Part shown: piece after piece, positions 17,534 to 25,476 of the stretch
How the letters are laid out: every line of letters begins with the position of its first letter
Position numbering within the stretch: position 1 is the first letter of the stretch
Source: Blastocatellia bacterium UBA7656
GTDB lineage: Bacteria; Acidobacteriota; Blastocatellia; UBA7656
Assembly (NCBI GenBank): GCA_002483445.1
Contig: DLHY01000062.1
Span: 10,882 to 74,881 of the forward strand
Length of the DNA stretch: 64,000 nt
Direction of reading: 5' to 3'
Notes under the pieces: generated by a model
The model's input: the letters and a program-made list of their open reading frames with translations, nothing else
What the model was told of the DNA's origin: nothing
Databases searched by the model: none
Made by a program: the position numbers and the translations under genes

Positions 17534-18619
17534 ATGTCCGAGCAAATAGATTTAGTGGTTTCATTGCTGCTGTCCCTGCTCGTGCTCATCGCCATAGCCC
17601 TGCCTACAGGGCTTGTGCCAGCGATGATCGCCAAAAAGAAGGGACGCAGTCTGGCGCTGTGGTGGATGTACGGCACCTTCGCAATTTTCTTCGCGGAGAC
17701 GTCGCTCGTCGTGTGGTGGACTTATGACATGCCATTCAACAACGGGATGGCGCTGTTGCTGCCTATCGGACTGGGGTTGATCATAGGTCCTCTCGTTCAT
17801 GCGGTGCAGGCAACGCCCGCCGTGCTGACCAAAGAGCAGTCAGCGCCGATGATGTTCGGCCAGTTGGTCGAATCTTCTCCCAATCGCGTAGGCGATGACC
17901 GTCTCATATACTTCTTCGACACGATGGGCATCTGGGCCACGCTGGCTTTTTTGATAATCGCCACGACCGGCATACTCCTCATCAATGCAAATCTCAGCAC
18001 GAGCGATGAGCAGGTCACTCTTCTGGCCGCGCCACCGCCTCCTCCTCCGCCACCGCCACCGGCGGCTCCGGCTCCTGTTCAGAAGGTGGTGAAGGTCGAA
18101 GCGCCCACAGGTTTCGTCGCAGCCAAAGAGCCGCCCAAAGAGATCAAACCACCTTCAACGGCTCCGCCCGTCATCAATACCGGGCAGGGCGTCACAGGTG
18201 GGGTTGAAGGCGGCGTTCCGGGCGGCGTTCCGGGCGGCGTTCCGGGCGGCGTTCCGGGCGGTCTGGTAGGAGCCACACCGACCGATCCGCCTCCGCCTCC
18301 GCCTCCGCCGGAAGAGAAGAAGCCCGAACCGCCCAAGATAATCCGCAAATCGGGCGGTGTGCTTTCAGGCGAAGCCATACGTCGCGCGCAACCGCCTTAT
18401 CCGCCGCTGGCGAAAGCGGCCAGAGTTTCCGGCGCGGTCGTCGTCGAGATCACCATAGACGAAGATGGCAATGTGATATCTGCCCGCGCCATGTCGGGCC
18501 ACCCGCTGCTCAAGGATGCGGCAGTGGCGGCGGCGCGCGGTTGGAAGTTCAGGCCCACTCTGTTGAGCGGCCAGCCGGTGAAGGTAATCGGCACGATCAC
18601 CTTCAACTTCACGCCGTAA
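17534..18619 (+). CDS. TonB-family energy transducer with multi-helix N-terminal domain
   Basis: This 361-residue protein ends in a clear TonB C-terminal domain (PYPPLAKAARVSGAVVVEIT then AAVAAARGWKFRPTLLSGQP). A proline-rich spacer with an uninterrupted run of ten prolines near residue 170 and a fourfold GGVP repeat around residues 227-241 precede it. Ordinary TonB has one N-terminal helix. Here about four helices are predicted by eye within residues 1-160 (for example LVVSLLLSLLVLIAIALP and WATLAFLIIATTGILLI). ExbB and two ExbD genes follow, so it probably transmits proton-motive force to outer-membrane transporters. The extra helices might be a membrane anchor or sensor domain. Confidence 0.85.
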   Translation: MSEQIDLVVSLLLSLLVLIAIALPTGLVPAMIAKKKGRSLALWWMYGTFAIFFAETSLVVWWTYDMPFNNGMALLLPIGLGLIIGPLVHAVQATPAVLTKEQSAPMMFGQLVESSPNRVGDDRLIYFFDTMGIWATLAFLIIATTGILLINANLSTSDEQVTLLAAPPPPPPPPPPAAPAPVQKVVKVEAPTGFVAAKEPPKEIKPPSTAPPVINTGQGVTGGVEGGVPGGVPGGVPGGVPGGLVGATPTDPPPPPPPPEEKKPEPPKIIRKSGGVLSGEAIRRAQPPYPPLAKAARVSGAVVVEITIDEDGNVISARAMSGHPLLKDAAVAAARGWKFRPTLLSGQPVKVIGTITFNFTP

Positions 18620-18636
18620 CTTTTTTCTTTTTCAAC

Positions 18637-18660
18637 AGCCGGGAGCCTCGGCTTCCGGCT
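18637..18660 (+). terminator. Hairpin between tonB and exbB, possible attenuator
   Basis: AGCCGGGAG pairs with CTTCCGGCT across a short loop, allowing one wobble. The T-rich run lies before rather than after the stem on the + strand, so it is a weak terminator candidate in this direction. It may only tune expression between the two genes. Confidence 0.3.
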
Positions 18661-18703
18661 CTCAGAGGATTGAAACTAAATTGACTTTGGAGGGTTTCTA
18701 CCG

Positions 18704-19453
18704 ATGCTACTGACAAATATTTGGCTCGCGGGCTCGAAGCTCGCCTTCGTTTTGTTCCAGGGCGAAAGTTCAGCCCAAACAGAGGACTTCTCGCTGTGGG
18801 GCATGATCCAGAAAATGGAATGGCCCGCGATTGTCGTCGCAATCGTCCTGGCCCTGATGAGCATGTACTCAATCGCCGTGATGGTCGAGCGATGGCTCAC
18901 CTTCAACGCGGCCAAAAACCAGTCTCGCCAGTTCGCGCCTAAAGTCGCGCAGGCTCTTCGCGAAAACCGAATCGATGAAGCCATAGCCATAAGTGACCGC
19001 CACAAGAAATCTCATCTGGCTATGGTCGTCAACGCCGGTCTTCAGGAATTCCAGGCCCATCAGGCAGGGGCCGACATCCCCGGCACGACGATGGACGCCG
19101 CTCGCCGCGCCCTTCAGCGCGCTACCGCCCTCAAGACTGCCGAACTCAAGCGCGGTCTTTCAGGACTCGCTACAATCGGCTCGACGGCTCCGTTCGTGGG
19201 ACTATTGGGAACGGTCGTCGGCATCATCAACGCCTTTCAGGGCATGAAGTCGGCTGAAGGAACGGGCATCTCGGCTGTCGCGGGAGGCATATCCGAGGCG
19301 TTGATCGAAACCGCGTTCGGACTCCTGGTGGCGATTCCGGCAGTGTGGGCGTTCAACATCTTCCAGAACAAGGTTGAATCCTTCACCATCGAAATGGACA
19401 ACTCTTCTTCAGAGTTGATCGATTACTTCATCAAGCGCCGCGAATTGAGGTGA
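18704..19453 (+). CDS. exbB: MotA/TolQ/ExbB proton channel family protein
   Basis: This 249-residue protein has an N-terminal helix (AIVVAIVLALMSMYSIAVMVERWLTF region), a cytoplasmic loop, and two further helices. The conserved channel segment LATIGSTAPFVGLLGTVVGI is at about residues 160-180 and the final SEALIETAFGLLVAIPAVW follows. It forms the proton channel with ExbD and energises TonB or Tol systems. The gene sits 4 bases before exbD and just after the TonB gene. TolQ and ExbB are hard to tell apart by sequence; the TonB neighbour favours ExbB. Confidence 0.92.
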   Translation: MLLTNIWLAGSKLAFVLFQGESSAQTEDFSLWGMIQKMEWPAIVVAIVLALMSMYSIAVMVERWLTFNAAKNQSRQFAPKVAQALRENRIDEAIAISDRHKKSHLAMVVNAGLQEFQAHQAGADIPGTTMDAARRALQRATALKTAELKRGLSGLATIGSTAPFVGLLGTVVGIINAFQGMKSAEGTGISAVAGGISEALIETAFGLLVAIPAVWAFNIFQNKVESFTIEMDNSSSELIDYFIKRRELR

Positions 19454-19457
19454 TATT

Positions 19458-19916
19458 ATGAGTATGACCGTAGGAGGCGGCGACAGCAATTTCGTCGCCG
19501 ACATTAACGTGACGCCAATGGTAGACGTGATGCTGGTGCTGCTGATCATCTTCATGGTCGTGGCTCCTCTGCTGCAACAGGGTGTCAGCGTCGTGCTGCC
19601 GAAATCGAAATATCCCGACCCCGACCCCAACATCATCAAGGACACTTCAGCCGTCGTGGCGATTCCGGGCGGCACCGAGGGAAACAAAATCTATGTCGGT
19701 CGCGATGCGGTGTCCCTTGATGACCTCGGCCAGAGGATCAGGAACATACTCAAGGACAAACAGCCTCAGGATCAGGTCGTTTACATCAAGGCCGGAAAGC
19801 TCGTCAAATACGGCACGGTCGTCGAGGTGATCGACAAGATCAGGGAAGCTCAGTTCGAGCGAATCGGGCTGGTGTCAGAGAAGGAAAAGGAAGGGCCGGG
19901 CGAATCGAGCCAGTAG
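19458..19916 (+). CDS. exbD: ExbD/TolR family biopolymer transport protein (first copy)
   Basis: This 152-residue protein has a short cytoplasmic N-terminus with the conserved DINVTPMVDVMLVLLIIF segment, in which the membrane-embedded aspartate is the proton carrier. A periplasmic domain ends in VVEVIDKIREAQFERIGLVS. It is the rotor partner of ExbB in the proton channel. Tight spacing to exbB suggests one transcript. A second, divergent ExbD follows at 20000. Confidence 0.93.
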   Translation: MSMTVGGGDSNFVADINVTPMVDVMLVLLIIFMVVAPLLQQGVSVVLPKSKYPDPDPNIIKDTSAVVAIPGGTEGNKIYVGRDAVSLDDLGQRIRNILKDKQPQDQVVYIKAGKLVKYGTVVEVIDKIREAQFERIGLVSEKEKEGPGESSQ

Positions 19917-19999
19917 GTGGACGGGCGTTCAGCCCCACAAATTTTTCGGATTGAGGAGGATGTTGCCAAAGGCCGCGGCCAAAGGCAGCTTGAAAAAGT

Positions 20000-20458
20000 A
20001 TGGCACACGGTGAAGCTGAAGAAATACCGGGCAGTAAAAAACTGGGGCTTACGCCTCCAAACATCAACGTCACACCGCTCATCGACGTGCTTCTGGTGTT
20101 GCTGATCATCTTCATGGTCATTCAGCCCCAGAAGGAAGCCAAGTTCGAATCTCAGATACCTCAAAAGCCGCAGGACGAAGACAAAAATGCGCCAGTGCCT
20201 CCGGCAGACCTGCTGATGGTCGATGTCAAAACAGGCATCGCGCTCGATCAGATGGTCGAACTCAACTCGAGGCCTTACGCTTTGATCGATCTTGGCAAAG
20301 TGCTGAAGGAACTCCTCGAGCAGAGACCGAGCGACAACCGGGCGGTGTTTTTGAAAGCGCCCAAAGACAAACCCTACGGCGACATCGTCTATGTGATAGA
20401 TGTGCTGAAAGGCGCGGGCGCTCAACCCATAGGACTACAGATTGACTATCTGCAATAG
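20000..20458 (+). CDS. ExbD/TolR family protein (second copy)
   Basis: This 152-residue paralogue has the same PPNINVTPLIDVLLVLLIIF transmembrane block with the conserved aspartate. Its periplasmic part is more charged (FESQIPQKPQDEDKNAPVPP) and ends PYGDIVYVIDVLKGAGAQPI. Paired ExbD genes behind one ExbB are common in Acidobacteria and Myxococcota and could give a heteromeric rotor or serve two TonB-like partners. The start at 20000 has only a weak ribosome binding site. No other start keeps the conserved block at the usual distance from the N-terminus. Confidence 0.9.
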   Translation: MAHGEAEEIPGSKKLGLTPPNINVTPLIDVLLVLLIIFMVIQPQKEAKFESQIPQKPQDEDKNAPVPPADLLMVDVKTGIALDQMVELNSRPYALIDLGKVLKELLEQRPSDNRAVFLKAPKDKPYGDIVYVIDVLKGAGAQPIGLQIDYLQ

Positions 20459-20471
20459 CACAGGAGTCATT

Positions 20472-20550
20472 GATGTACAACCGTCGGCTAGACTGTTCGT
20501 CTGAAAGCATGAAAATTTGAGCGGGCAGCAGGCTGGCAGCCTACTGTACC
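20472..20550. repeat. Dispersed REP-like paired palindrome, copy C
   Basis: Left arm TGATGTACAACCGTCGGC, core AGCATGAAAATTTGAG, right arm GCAGGCTGGCAGCCTACTGT. It aligns over its length with the reverse complement of copy B and shares its first 20 bases almost exactly with copy A (TGATGTAGAACCGTCGGC). It lies between exbD and the lipoprotein gene. Confidence 0.7.
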
Positions 20551-20571
20551 TTTTTTGAGGAGGAAGTCGCC

Positions 20572-21366
20572 TTGGACAAGAGAAAGTTTTTTTTACTGAT
20601 GACAGCTATGATGGCTGCGGTCACGCTTACCTCGGGCTGCGTCATCAATAAGCTTCGCGCTAAGGCCAGCCTCAACGACGGCGCGAGAGAGTTCAACAAG
20701 GGACGGTATGAAGCGGCTCAGGAGAAGTTCGAATTCGCGCTGAAGTTGAGTCCCGAACTGGCAAACGCCCAGCTTTTCTATGCGCGAGCCATCAACTCGC
20801 GCTTCGATCAGGAACTTAACGAAGACCTGGGACTCAAAGCCATAGAAGCTTACGAGGCAATAATCCGCAACAATCAATCCAACCACGACGCGGTCGATAA
20901 GGCGCTGGCCTTCCAGTCCAGCGTCTATGACTCGCTCTCGCGCGTGGCCCCCGACAAGGAGGCGCTTTACAAGGAGAAGAGCCGCGAAACCATTCTCAAA
21001 CGTGGCGAACTTCCCGGAGCCACTTCCAACACCAAAGCTCTCGTTTACCACAAGCTCGGCGCCGATTACTGGCACGAGTGCTACCACGAAGTGAGCGCGC
21101 CTTACATTGTACGCAAGCAACCCATCCCGCCTGAAGCGCAGGAGAAGATGAAGGAACTCATTAGAAAGGCGCACGAGTACCTCAACAAAGCAATCGCTGT
21201 CGAGCCGCAATATGCGGATGCCTACTTCTATGAAAAGCTCGTCTTCCTGGAAGAGTTGAAGGTGGAAACCAATCCGACGAAGCAGAATGAATTGAAAGCG
21301 CAGGTCAAGAAGATGGAAGATACCTACCTGCAGCTTCAGAAACAGAAAACACAGCAGTCGAGTTAG
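20572..21366 (+). CDS. Lipoprotein with TPR-like repeats
   Basis: This 264-residue protein begins with a type II signal peptide (FFLLMTAMMAAVTLTSGC) with the lipobox cysteine at about residue 23. Helical repeats such as EFNKGRYEAAQEKFEFALKL resemble tetratricopeptides and end in a charged coiled-coil-like tail. It is probably a periplasmic scaffold anchored to a membrane. The start is a TTG at 20572 with an excellent AGGAGG eight bases upstream. It is last in the TonB-ExbBD operon, which suggests it works with that energised system. A strong terminator follows. Confidence 0.8.
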   Translation: MDKRKFFLLMTAMMAAVTLTSGCVINKLRAKASLNDGAREFNKGRYEAAQEKFEFALKLSPELANAQLFYARAINSRFDQELNEDLGLKAIEAYEAIIRNNQSNHDAVDKALAFQSSVYDSLSRVAPDKEALYKEKSRETILKRGELPGATSNTKALVYHKLGADYWHECYHEVSAPYIVRKQPIPPEAQEKMKELIRKAHEYLNKAIAVEPQYADAYFYEKLVFLEELKVETNPTKQNELKAQVKKMEDTYLQLQKQKTQQSS

Positions 21367-21405
21367 ATTGCTCAGACGGCGGCTTTCTTCCTGTGCTAGA
21401 ATCGA

Positions 21406-21435
21406 GGGTGGCGTTTACGCCGCCCTTTTTCTTTT
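21406..21435 (+). terminator. Rho-independent terminator ending at the spoT start codon
   Basis: GGGTGGCG (21406-21413) pairs with CGCCGCCC (21418-21425) around a TTTA loop and is followed by TTTTTCTTTT. The next base is the A of the spoT ATG. An extended -10 box (TGCTAGAAT, 21394-21402) lies just before the stem. The terminator must close the lipoprotein transcript, and may also attenuate spoT. Confidence 0.85.
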
Positions 21436-23619
21436 ATGATTCGGTTCGAGGAAATACTAGACAAGGTTCGCCAGCAGCATCCGACTGCCGATTTGGAAAT
21501 GCTGCGCCGCGCTTATCTCTTCTCCGCCCGCGAGCATCGCGGCCAGGTGAGAAAATCGGGCGAGCCATATCTCGTCCACCCTCTCGAAGTCGCCAACATC
21601 CTCGCCGAGCTTAAACTCGATCCCATCTGCGTGGTGACGGGACTGCTTCACGATATAGTGGAAGACACCGGCACATCGATTGACACCATCGAGGAGTATT
21701 TCGGATCGGAGGTCGCTCACCTGGTCGACGGGCTGACGAAGATTTCAAAACTCAAGCACGCTTCAGCGGAAGAACAACAGGCTCTCAACATGCGCAAGAT
21801 GCTTCTTGCCATGGTCGATGACGTGCGGGTCATCCTGGTCAAACTCGCCGACCGGCTTCACAATATGCGCACGCTTCAATACCTCGCCACCGAAAAGCGC
21901 CGCCGCATAGCTCAGGAAACTTTGGAGGTCTACGCCCCCATCGCGCACCGCCTGGGTATGGCCCGCGTAAGAGGAGAGCTTGAAGACCTCGCCTTCAAAT
22001 ACATAGAGCCGGAGGAGTACGCCAAGCTTACGGAATTGATCGAGAGTCGCCGCTTGCGGTTGGAATCGTTCCTCGACGAGATAAATAAAAAGATCACAGG
22101 GATGATGGCAGAATCGGGCATTGAGGTCTTGCAGATCGAAGGGCGAATCAAGCGGCTCTTTTCCATTTATCAGAAGATCAAACGCCAGCGCATCACCATA
22201 GATCAGGTTTACGATCTGGTCGCCGTGCGGCTCATAACCGAATCGGTCAAAGACTGCTACGCCGCGCTCGGAGTGATCCATCACGCATGGAAGCCTATAC
22301 CGACGCGATTCAAGGACTGGATAGCGATACCGCGCGAGAACTTTTATCAATCGCTTCACACCTCCGTCGTCGGCGACGGGGGACAGCCCTTCGAAGTCCA
22401 GATTCGCACGGGCGAGATGCACCTCATTGCCGAAGAAGGCATCGCCGCGCACTGGAAATACAAAGAGGGTCGGCGAGGGACTCACACCGATGAGGATCAG
22501 GCTTTCATCTGGCTCAAGCAACTGGTCGAGTGGCAGCGCGAGGTTAAGGATTCGCGCGAGTTTCTCGATTCGCTCAAGCTCGATCTTTACCCAACCGATG
22601 TCTACTGCTTCACGCCCAAGGGCAAAGTCATCGAATTGCCCAAGGGAGCGACTCCCGTAGATTTCGCTTTTTCCATCCACACCGAAGTGGGGCTTTCGTG
22701 CAACGGCGCGAAGGTCAACGGAAGAATAGTGCCTCTGCGCTATCAGTTGAGAAACGGCGATGTGGTCGAGATCATGACTTCGCCTTCTTCGCGCCCGTCG
22801 CGCGACTGGATGAATTTCCTCAAAACATCGCGGGCGCGGTCAAAGGTTCGCCACTACCTGGCCGAAAATGAGCGACAGACAGCAATCGAACTGGGCCGGA
22901 AGGTTTTCGAGAAAGAAGCCGACCGCTTTCGGATAAACCTCAAGAAAATCCTGTCGAACGGGGAGATGGATCGTATCGCGCCCGATTACGGATGCGCGAG
23001 GGCGGACGACCTGCTCGCCGCCATAGGCTACGGCAAGGTGATGCCGCGAAACGTCATCGCAAAGCTGCTCCCTCCCGACCGCGCCAGTGAGATCAACGAA
23101 GAGAAGCGGCCCACCTTCAAACAGGTGGTGAAGAAAGTCCTCGGTCTTCAGGACAGGATCGTAGTCAAGGGCATAGACGACATAATGGTTTATCGCGCCC
23201 GCTGCTGCAATCCGATTCGGGGAGAAGCATTGCTCGGCTACATCACACGGGGAAAAGGCGTGGCGGTTCATTCCCGAAGATGCCCCAACGCGGCTTCCCT
23301 GCTCGTCAACCCTGAGCGGATAATCGAAGTCGAATGGGCAAAGTCAGACGGAGCCAACGCGGACGCATATCCGGTGACGATCCGGCTCATCACCGAGAAC
23401 CGCCCCGGCATGGTCGCCGATGTGACGCAGGCAATCGCCGGAGTCGGGACGAACATACTTGATATTCGCGCTTCGGTCGACACGGAGGGACATGGAAGGC
23501 TCACAATCACGGCGGAGATATTCGATCTCAAGCATCTGGAGAAGATCATCAGCGCGGTAAAGTCTGTAAAGGGCGTGATCGATGTCGAGCGACAGACGGG
23601 CGAGCCTGTCGAGGCGTGA
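21436..23619 (+). CDS. Bifunctional (p)ppGpp synthetase/hydrolase (RelA/SpoT family)
   Basis: This 727-residue Rsh protein makes and degrades the stringent-response alarmones. The N-terminal HD hydrolase domain has LLHDIVEDTGTS at about residue 72. The synthetase domain carries RFKDWIAIPRENFYQSLHT, where RFKD is the signature of bifunctional enzymes rather than RelA-only synthetases. Next comes a TGS domain (YCFTPKGKVIELPKGATPVD), a helical and zinc-finger-like region with RARCCNPIRGEALLGYITRG, and a C-terminal ACT domain. The N-terminus starts exactly where the family does, even though the ATG follows a terminator T-tract with no visible Shine-Dalgarno sequence. Confidence 0.95.
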   Translation: MIRFEEILDKVRQQHPTADLEMLRRAYLFSAREHRGQVRKSGEPYLVHPLEVANILAELKLDPICVVTGLLHDIVEDTGTSIDTIEEYFGSEVAHLVDGLTKISKLKHASAEEQQALNMRKMLLAMVDDVRVILVKLADRLHNMRTLQYLATEKRRRIAQETLEVYAPIAHRLGMARVRGELEDLAFKYIEPEEYAKLTELIESRRLRLESFLDEINKKITGMMAESGIEVLQIEGRIKRLFSIYQKIKRQRITIDQVYDLVAVRLITESVKDCYAALGVIHHAWKPIPTRFKDWIAIPRENFYQSLHTSVVGDGGQPFEVQIRTGEMHLIAEEGIAAHWKYKEGRRGTHTDEDQAFIWLKQLVEWQREVKDSREFLDSLKLDLYPTDVYCFTPKGKVIELPKGATPVDFAFSIHTEVGLSCNGAKVNGRIVPLRYQLRNGDVVEIMTSPSSRPSRDWMNFLKTSRARSKVRHYLAENERQTAIELGRKVFEKEADRFRINLKKILSNGEMDRIAPDYGCARADDLLAAIGYGKVMPRNVIAKLLPPDRASEINEEKRPTFKQVVKKVLGLQDRIVVKGIDDIMVYRARCCNPIRGEALLGYITRGKGVAVHSRRCPNAASLLVNPERIIEVEWAKSDGANADAYPVTIRLITENRPGMVADVTQAIAGVGTNILDIRASVDTEGHGRLTITAEIFDLKHLEKIISAVKSVKGVIDVERQTGEPVEA

Positions 23620-23659
23620 TTAGGATCGGGAAAAGGATGTCAGGCGTCAGGAGAGATTC

Positions 23660-24079
23660 ATGCGCAGAACCCTTCAAGTCCTGCTGGCTCTTTTTGGGGC
23701 TACGGCGATTTTCATTTCGCTGCTCCACATCGTCCTGGGTCCCGCCGCTATTCCCGGTTCCATTCCGGTAAATACCACGATGGACAGCGAAGATCGTTTT
23801 TATGCAACGTTGTTTTTGGCATACGGTGCGACCCTGCTCTGGTGCGTAAGAGAGGTTGAACATAAAGCCAGAATCGTCTACTTCCTGATGCTTACATTTT
23901 TCGTCGGCGGTCTGGCGCGTATTGTCTCCATGCTTGTGGTGGGCCTGCCGAACACGTTTTTCATCGTAATGACCGTCCTTGAGCTATCGCTTCCGATCAT
24001 CCTGGCGTATATGCAGTTTCATATCTCAAGCCCCAGCCAGCGGTTCCAGCCGACGCCGCCCGCGGCTGAACCTGAGTGA
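23660..24079 (+). CDS. Small membrane protein, DUF4345-like
   Basis: This 139-residue protein has four predicted helices (such as LQVLLALFGATAIFISLLHI and YATLFLAYGATLLWCVREVE). The pattern GLARIVSMLVVGLPNTFF matches the DUF4345 family of small four-helix membrane proteins of unknown function. A proline-rich tail ends the protein. It is about 40 bases after spoT and overlaps nothing. Confidence 0.7.
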   Translation: MRRTLQVLLALFGATAIFISLLHIVLGPAAIPGSIPVNTTMDSEDRFYATLFLAYGATLLWCVREVEHKARIVYFLMLTFFVGGLARIVSMLVVGLPNTFFIVMTVLELSLPIILAYMQFHISSPSQRFQPTPPAAEPE

Positions 24080-24083
24080 GTCT

Positions 24084-24602
24084 TTGGCAATTACAATATC
24101 GCTGGCAGAACAAATCCGAAGAAGAATTGACGAAATCATTGCAGATTCAAAGTCAAGGTTTGCCGATCCACGGGGAGCGGACTTTCATAAAATCGTCGCA
24201 ACGCAAAATGCACTGCCGATCTTCTCTGATATAAGCGGCCACATCGCCATCCGCCCTGACGGATCATTTGTTTTCTGGCGCGGAGATGACACGGATTTTG
24301 AAGACCTGAGCGAACCAGTATTTCAAACTATCGCTCTGATCTCAGGCAGCAAGAAATACCCTGAGTTACAGGAACTGATTCCGAAGCGAACAGATAACGC
24401 GAAGCCATGCCTTGATTGTAAGGAAACAGGAAAGGCTCTTGTATCAGGGCATCATTCCGATGTAGTCATCTGCTGGAAGTGTATGGGATTGGGATGGGTT
24501 GATCAGGAAATAGTTTCATTATCAACGAGTCTTCCAAGTGTATATGAAAGGCAAGCAGACGCCTCTGATAAAAGAATGCGATTGCCGGACACAGAACAAT
24601 AA
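24084..24602 (+). CDS. Hypothetical protein with CxxC pair
   Basis: About 172 residues from a TTG at 24084, chosen because the preceding gene stops at 24079. The open frame extends further upstream, but only through the neighbouring gene in another frame. The middle part (HIAIRPDGSFVFWRG) resembles SMI1/KNR4-like or immunity-protein folds only loosely. A CLDC...CWKC pair near residues 113-141 could bind zinc. Codon use is less GC-rich than spoT. Function is unknown. Confidence 0.55.
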   Translation: MAITISLAEQIRRRIDEIIADSKSRFADPRGADFHKIVATQNALPIFSDISGHIAIRPDGSFVFWRGDDTDFEDLSEPVFQTIALISGSKKYPELQELIPKRTDNAKPCLDCKETGKALVSGHHSDVVICWKCMGLGWVDQEIVSLSTSLPSVYERQADASDKRMRLPDTEQ

Positions 24603-24769
24603 CGGCAGCGGCAACGGACTGATCAAAAGCTGATTGCGCGATCACTATTTCCCTGCGCTTCAAGGCGCTACAATTTTGCAGGACTCCCCGGTGGACAACC
24701 GCTGATTCATTTGAGATAATCTGCAATTTCAACGAGGCAGTTGATTCTTATCTGTGGAGTCAGGCAAGG

Positions 24770-25147
24770 ATGAAAGACCGCGTTCAGACCGACAACGCCC
24801 CTAAAGCTATCGGGCCATACTCACAGGCTATAAAAGCTGGCGGCTTCGTTTTCGCATCAGGTCAGATCCCCCTCGATCCCGCGACAGGACAACTAATCAC
24901 TGGCACCATCGCAGAACAAACCGAGCGAGTGATCAATAACCTCAAGGCCGTGCTTGAGGCAGCCGGAAGTTCTCTTGATCGGGTGGTGAAGACGACTGTG
25001 TTTCTGGCCGACATGAACGACTTCGCCGAAATGAATGAAACCTACGGGAAGTTTTTCGGAGAGGTTCCGCCTGCGAGGTCTACGGTCGAGGCAGCGCGGC
25101 TGCCCAAGGATGCGCGAGTCGAGATAGATGTGATCGCGTTGTTGTAG
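24770..25147 (+). CDS. ridA: RidA family reactive intermediate/imine deaminase
   Basis: This 125-residue trimeric enzyme hydrolyses reactive enamines and imines formed by PLP enzymes. The whole family pattern is present: APKAIGPYSQAIKAGGFVFA, SGQIPLDP, the long helix LKAVLEAAGSSLDRVVKTTV, and the catalytic arginine segment PPARSTVEAARLP. The gene is convergent with rpmB and separated from it by a perfect 10-bp hairpin. Confidence 0.94.
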   Translation: MKDRVQTDNAPKAIGPYSQAIKAGGFVFASGQIPLDPATGQLITGTIAEQTERVINNLKAVLEAAGSSLDRVVKTTVFLADMNDFAEMNETYGKFFGEVPPARSTVEAARLPKDARVEIDVIALL

Positions 25148-25175
25148 GTGTTGAGGACCAAGCGATCCTCAACAC
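25148..25175. terminator. Hairpin between convergent ridA and rpmB
   Basis: GTGTTGAGGA (25148-25157) pairs perfectly with TCCTCAACAC (25166-25175) around an 8-base loop. It begins directly after the ridA stop codon and lies 9 bases from the rpmB stop. T-tracts are short on both strands, so it may act as a weak bidirectional terminator. Confidence 0.55.
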
Positions 25176-25184
25176 TCAAACCGA

Positions 25185-25376
25185 TCAGGCGGCTTTGACT
25201 ACTTTGCCCGCTTTCAGGCAGCGGGTGCAGACTCGAATGCGCTCAACGCGACCGCTGACTGTGGCCCTGACGGGCTGAAGATTAGGGTCGAAACGACGAC
25301 GGGTGCGGTTGTTGGCGTGGCTGACTCGATTGCCGAACTGAGGCCCCTTGCCGCATACATCACAACGCTTTGCCAT
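25185..25376 (-). CDS. rpmB: 50S ribosomal protein L28
   Basis: This 63-residue protein starts MAKRCDVCGKGPQFGN and contains SHANNRTRRRFDPNLQPVR, the core of L28. The cysteine pairs CDVC and CTRC mark the zinc-binding form of the protein. The start is set at 25376; the open frame runs 86 codons further upstream but only through the leader of the divergent gene. Its 5' end faces the PpiC-type gene with about 100 bases between the starts. Confidence 0.95.
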   Translation of the reverse strand: MAKRCDVCGKGPQFGNRVSHANNRTRRRFDPNLQPVRATVSGRVERIRVCTRCLKAGKVVKAA

Positions 25377-25476
25377 TATGTTATACCTCCGGGTTATTTT
25401 CAGTATGAAGACAAAAGCGAAGTTTAACATGGGCGTTGTTGCGCCCGTCAAACCTTTTTCGCGAAGGAGCAAAAAC

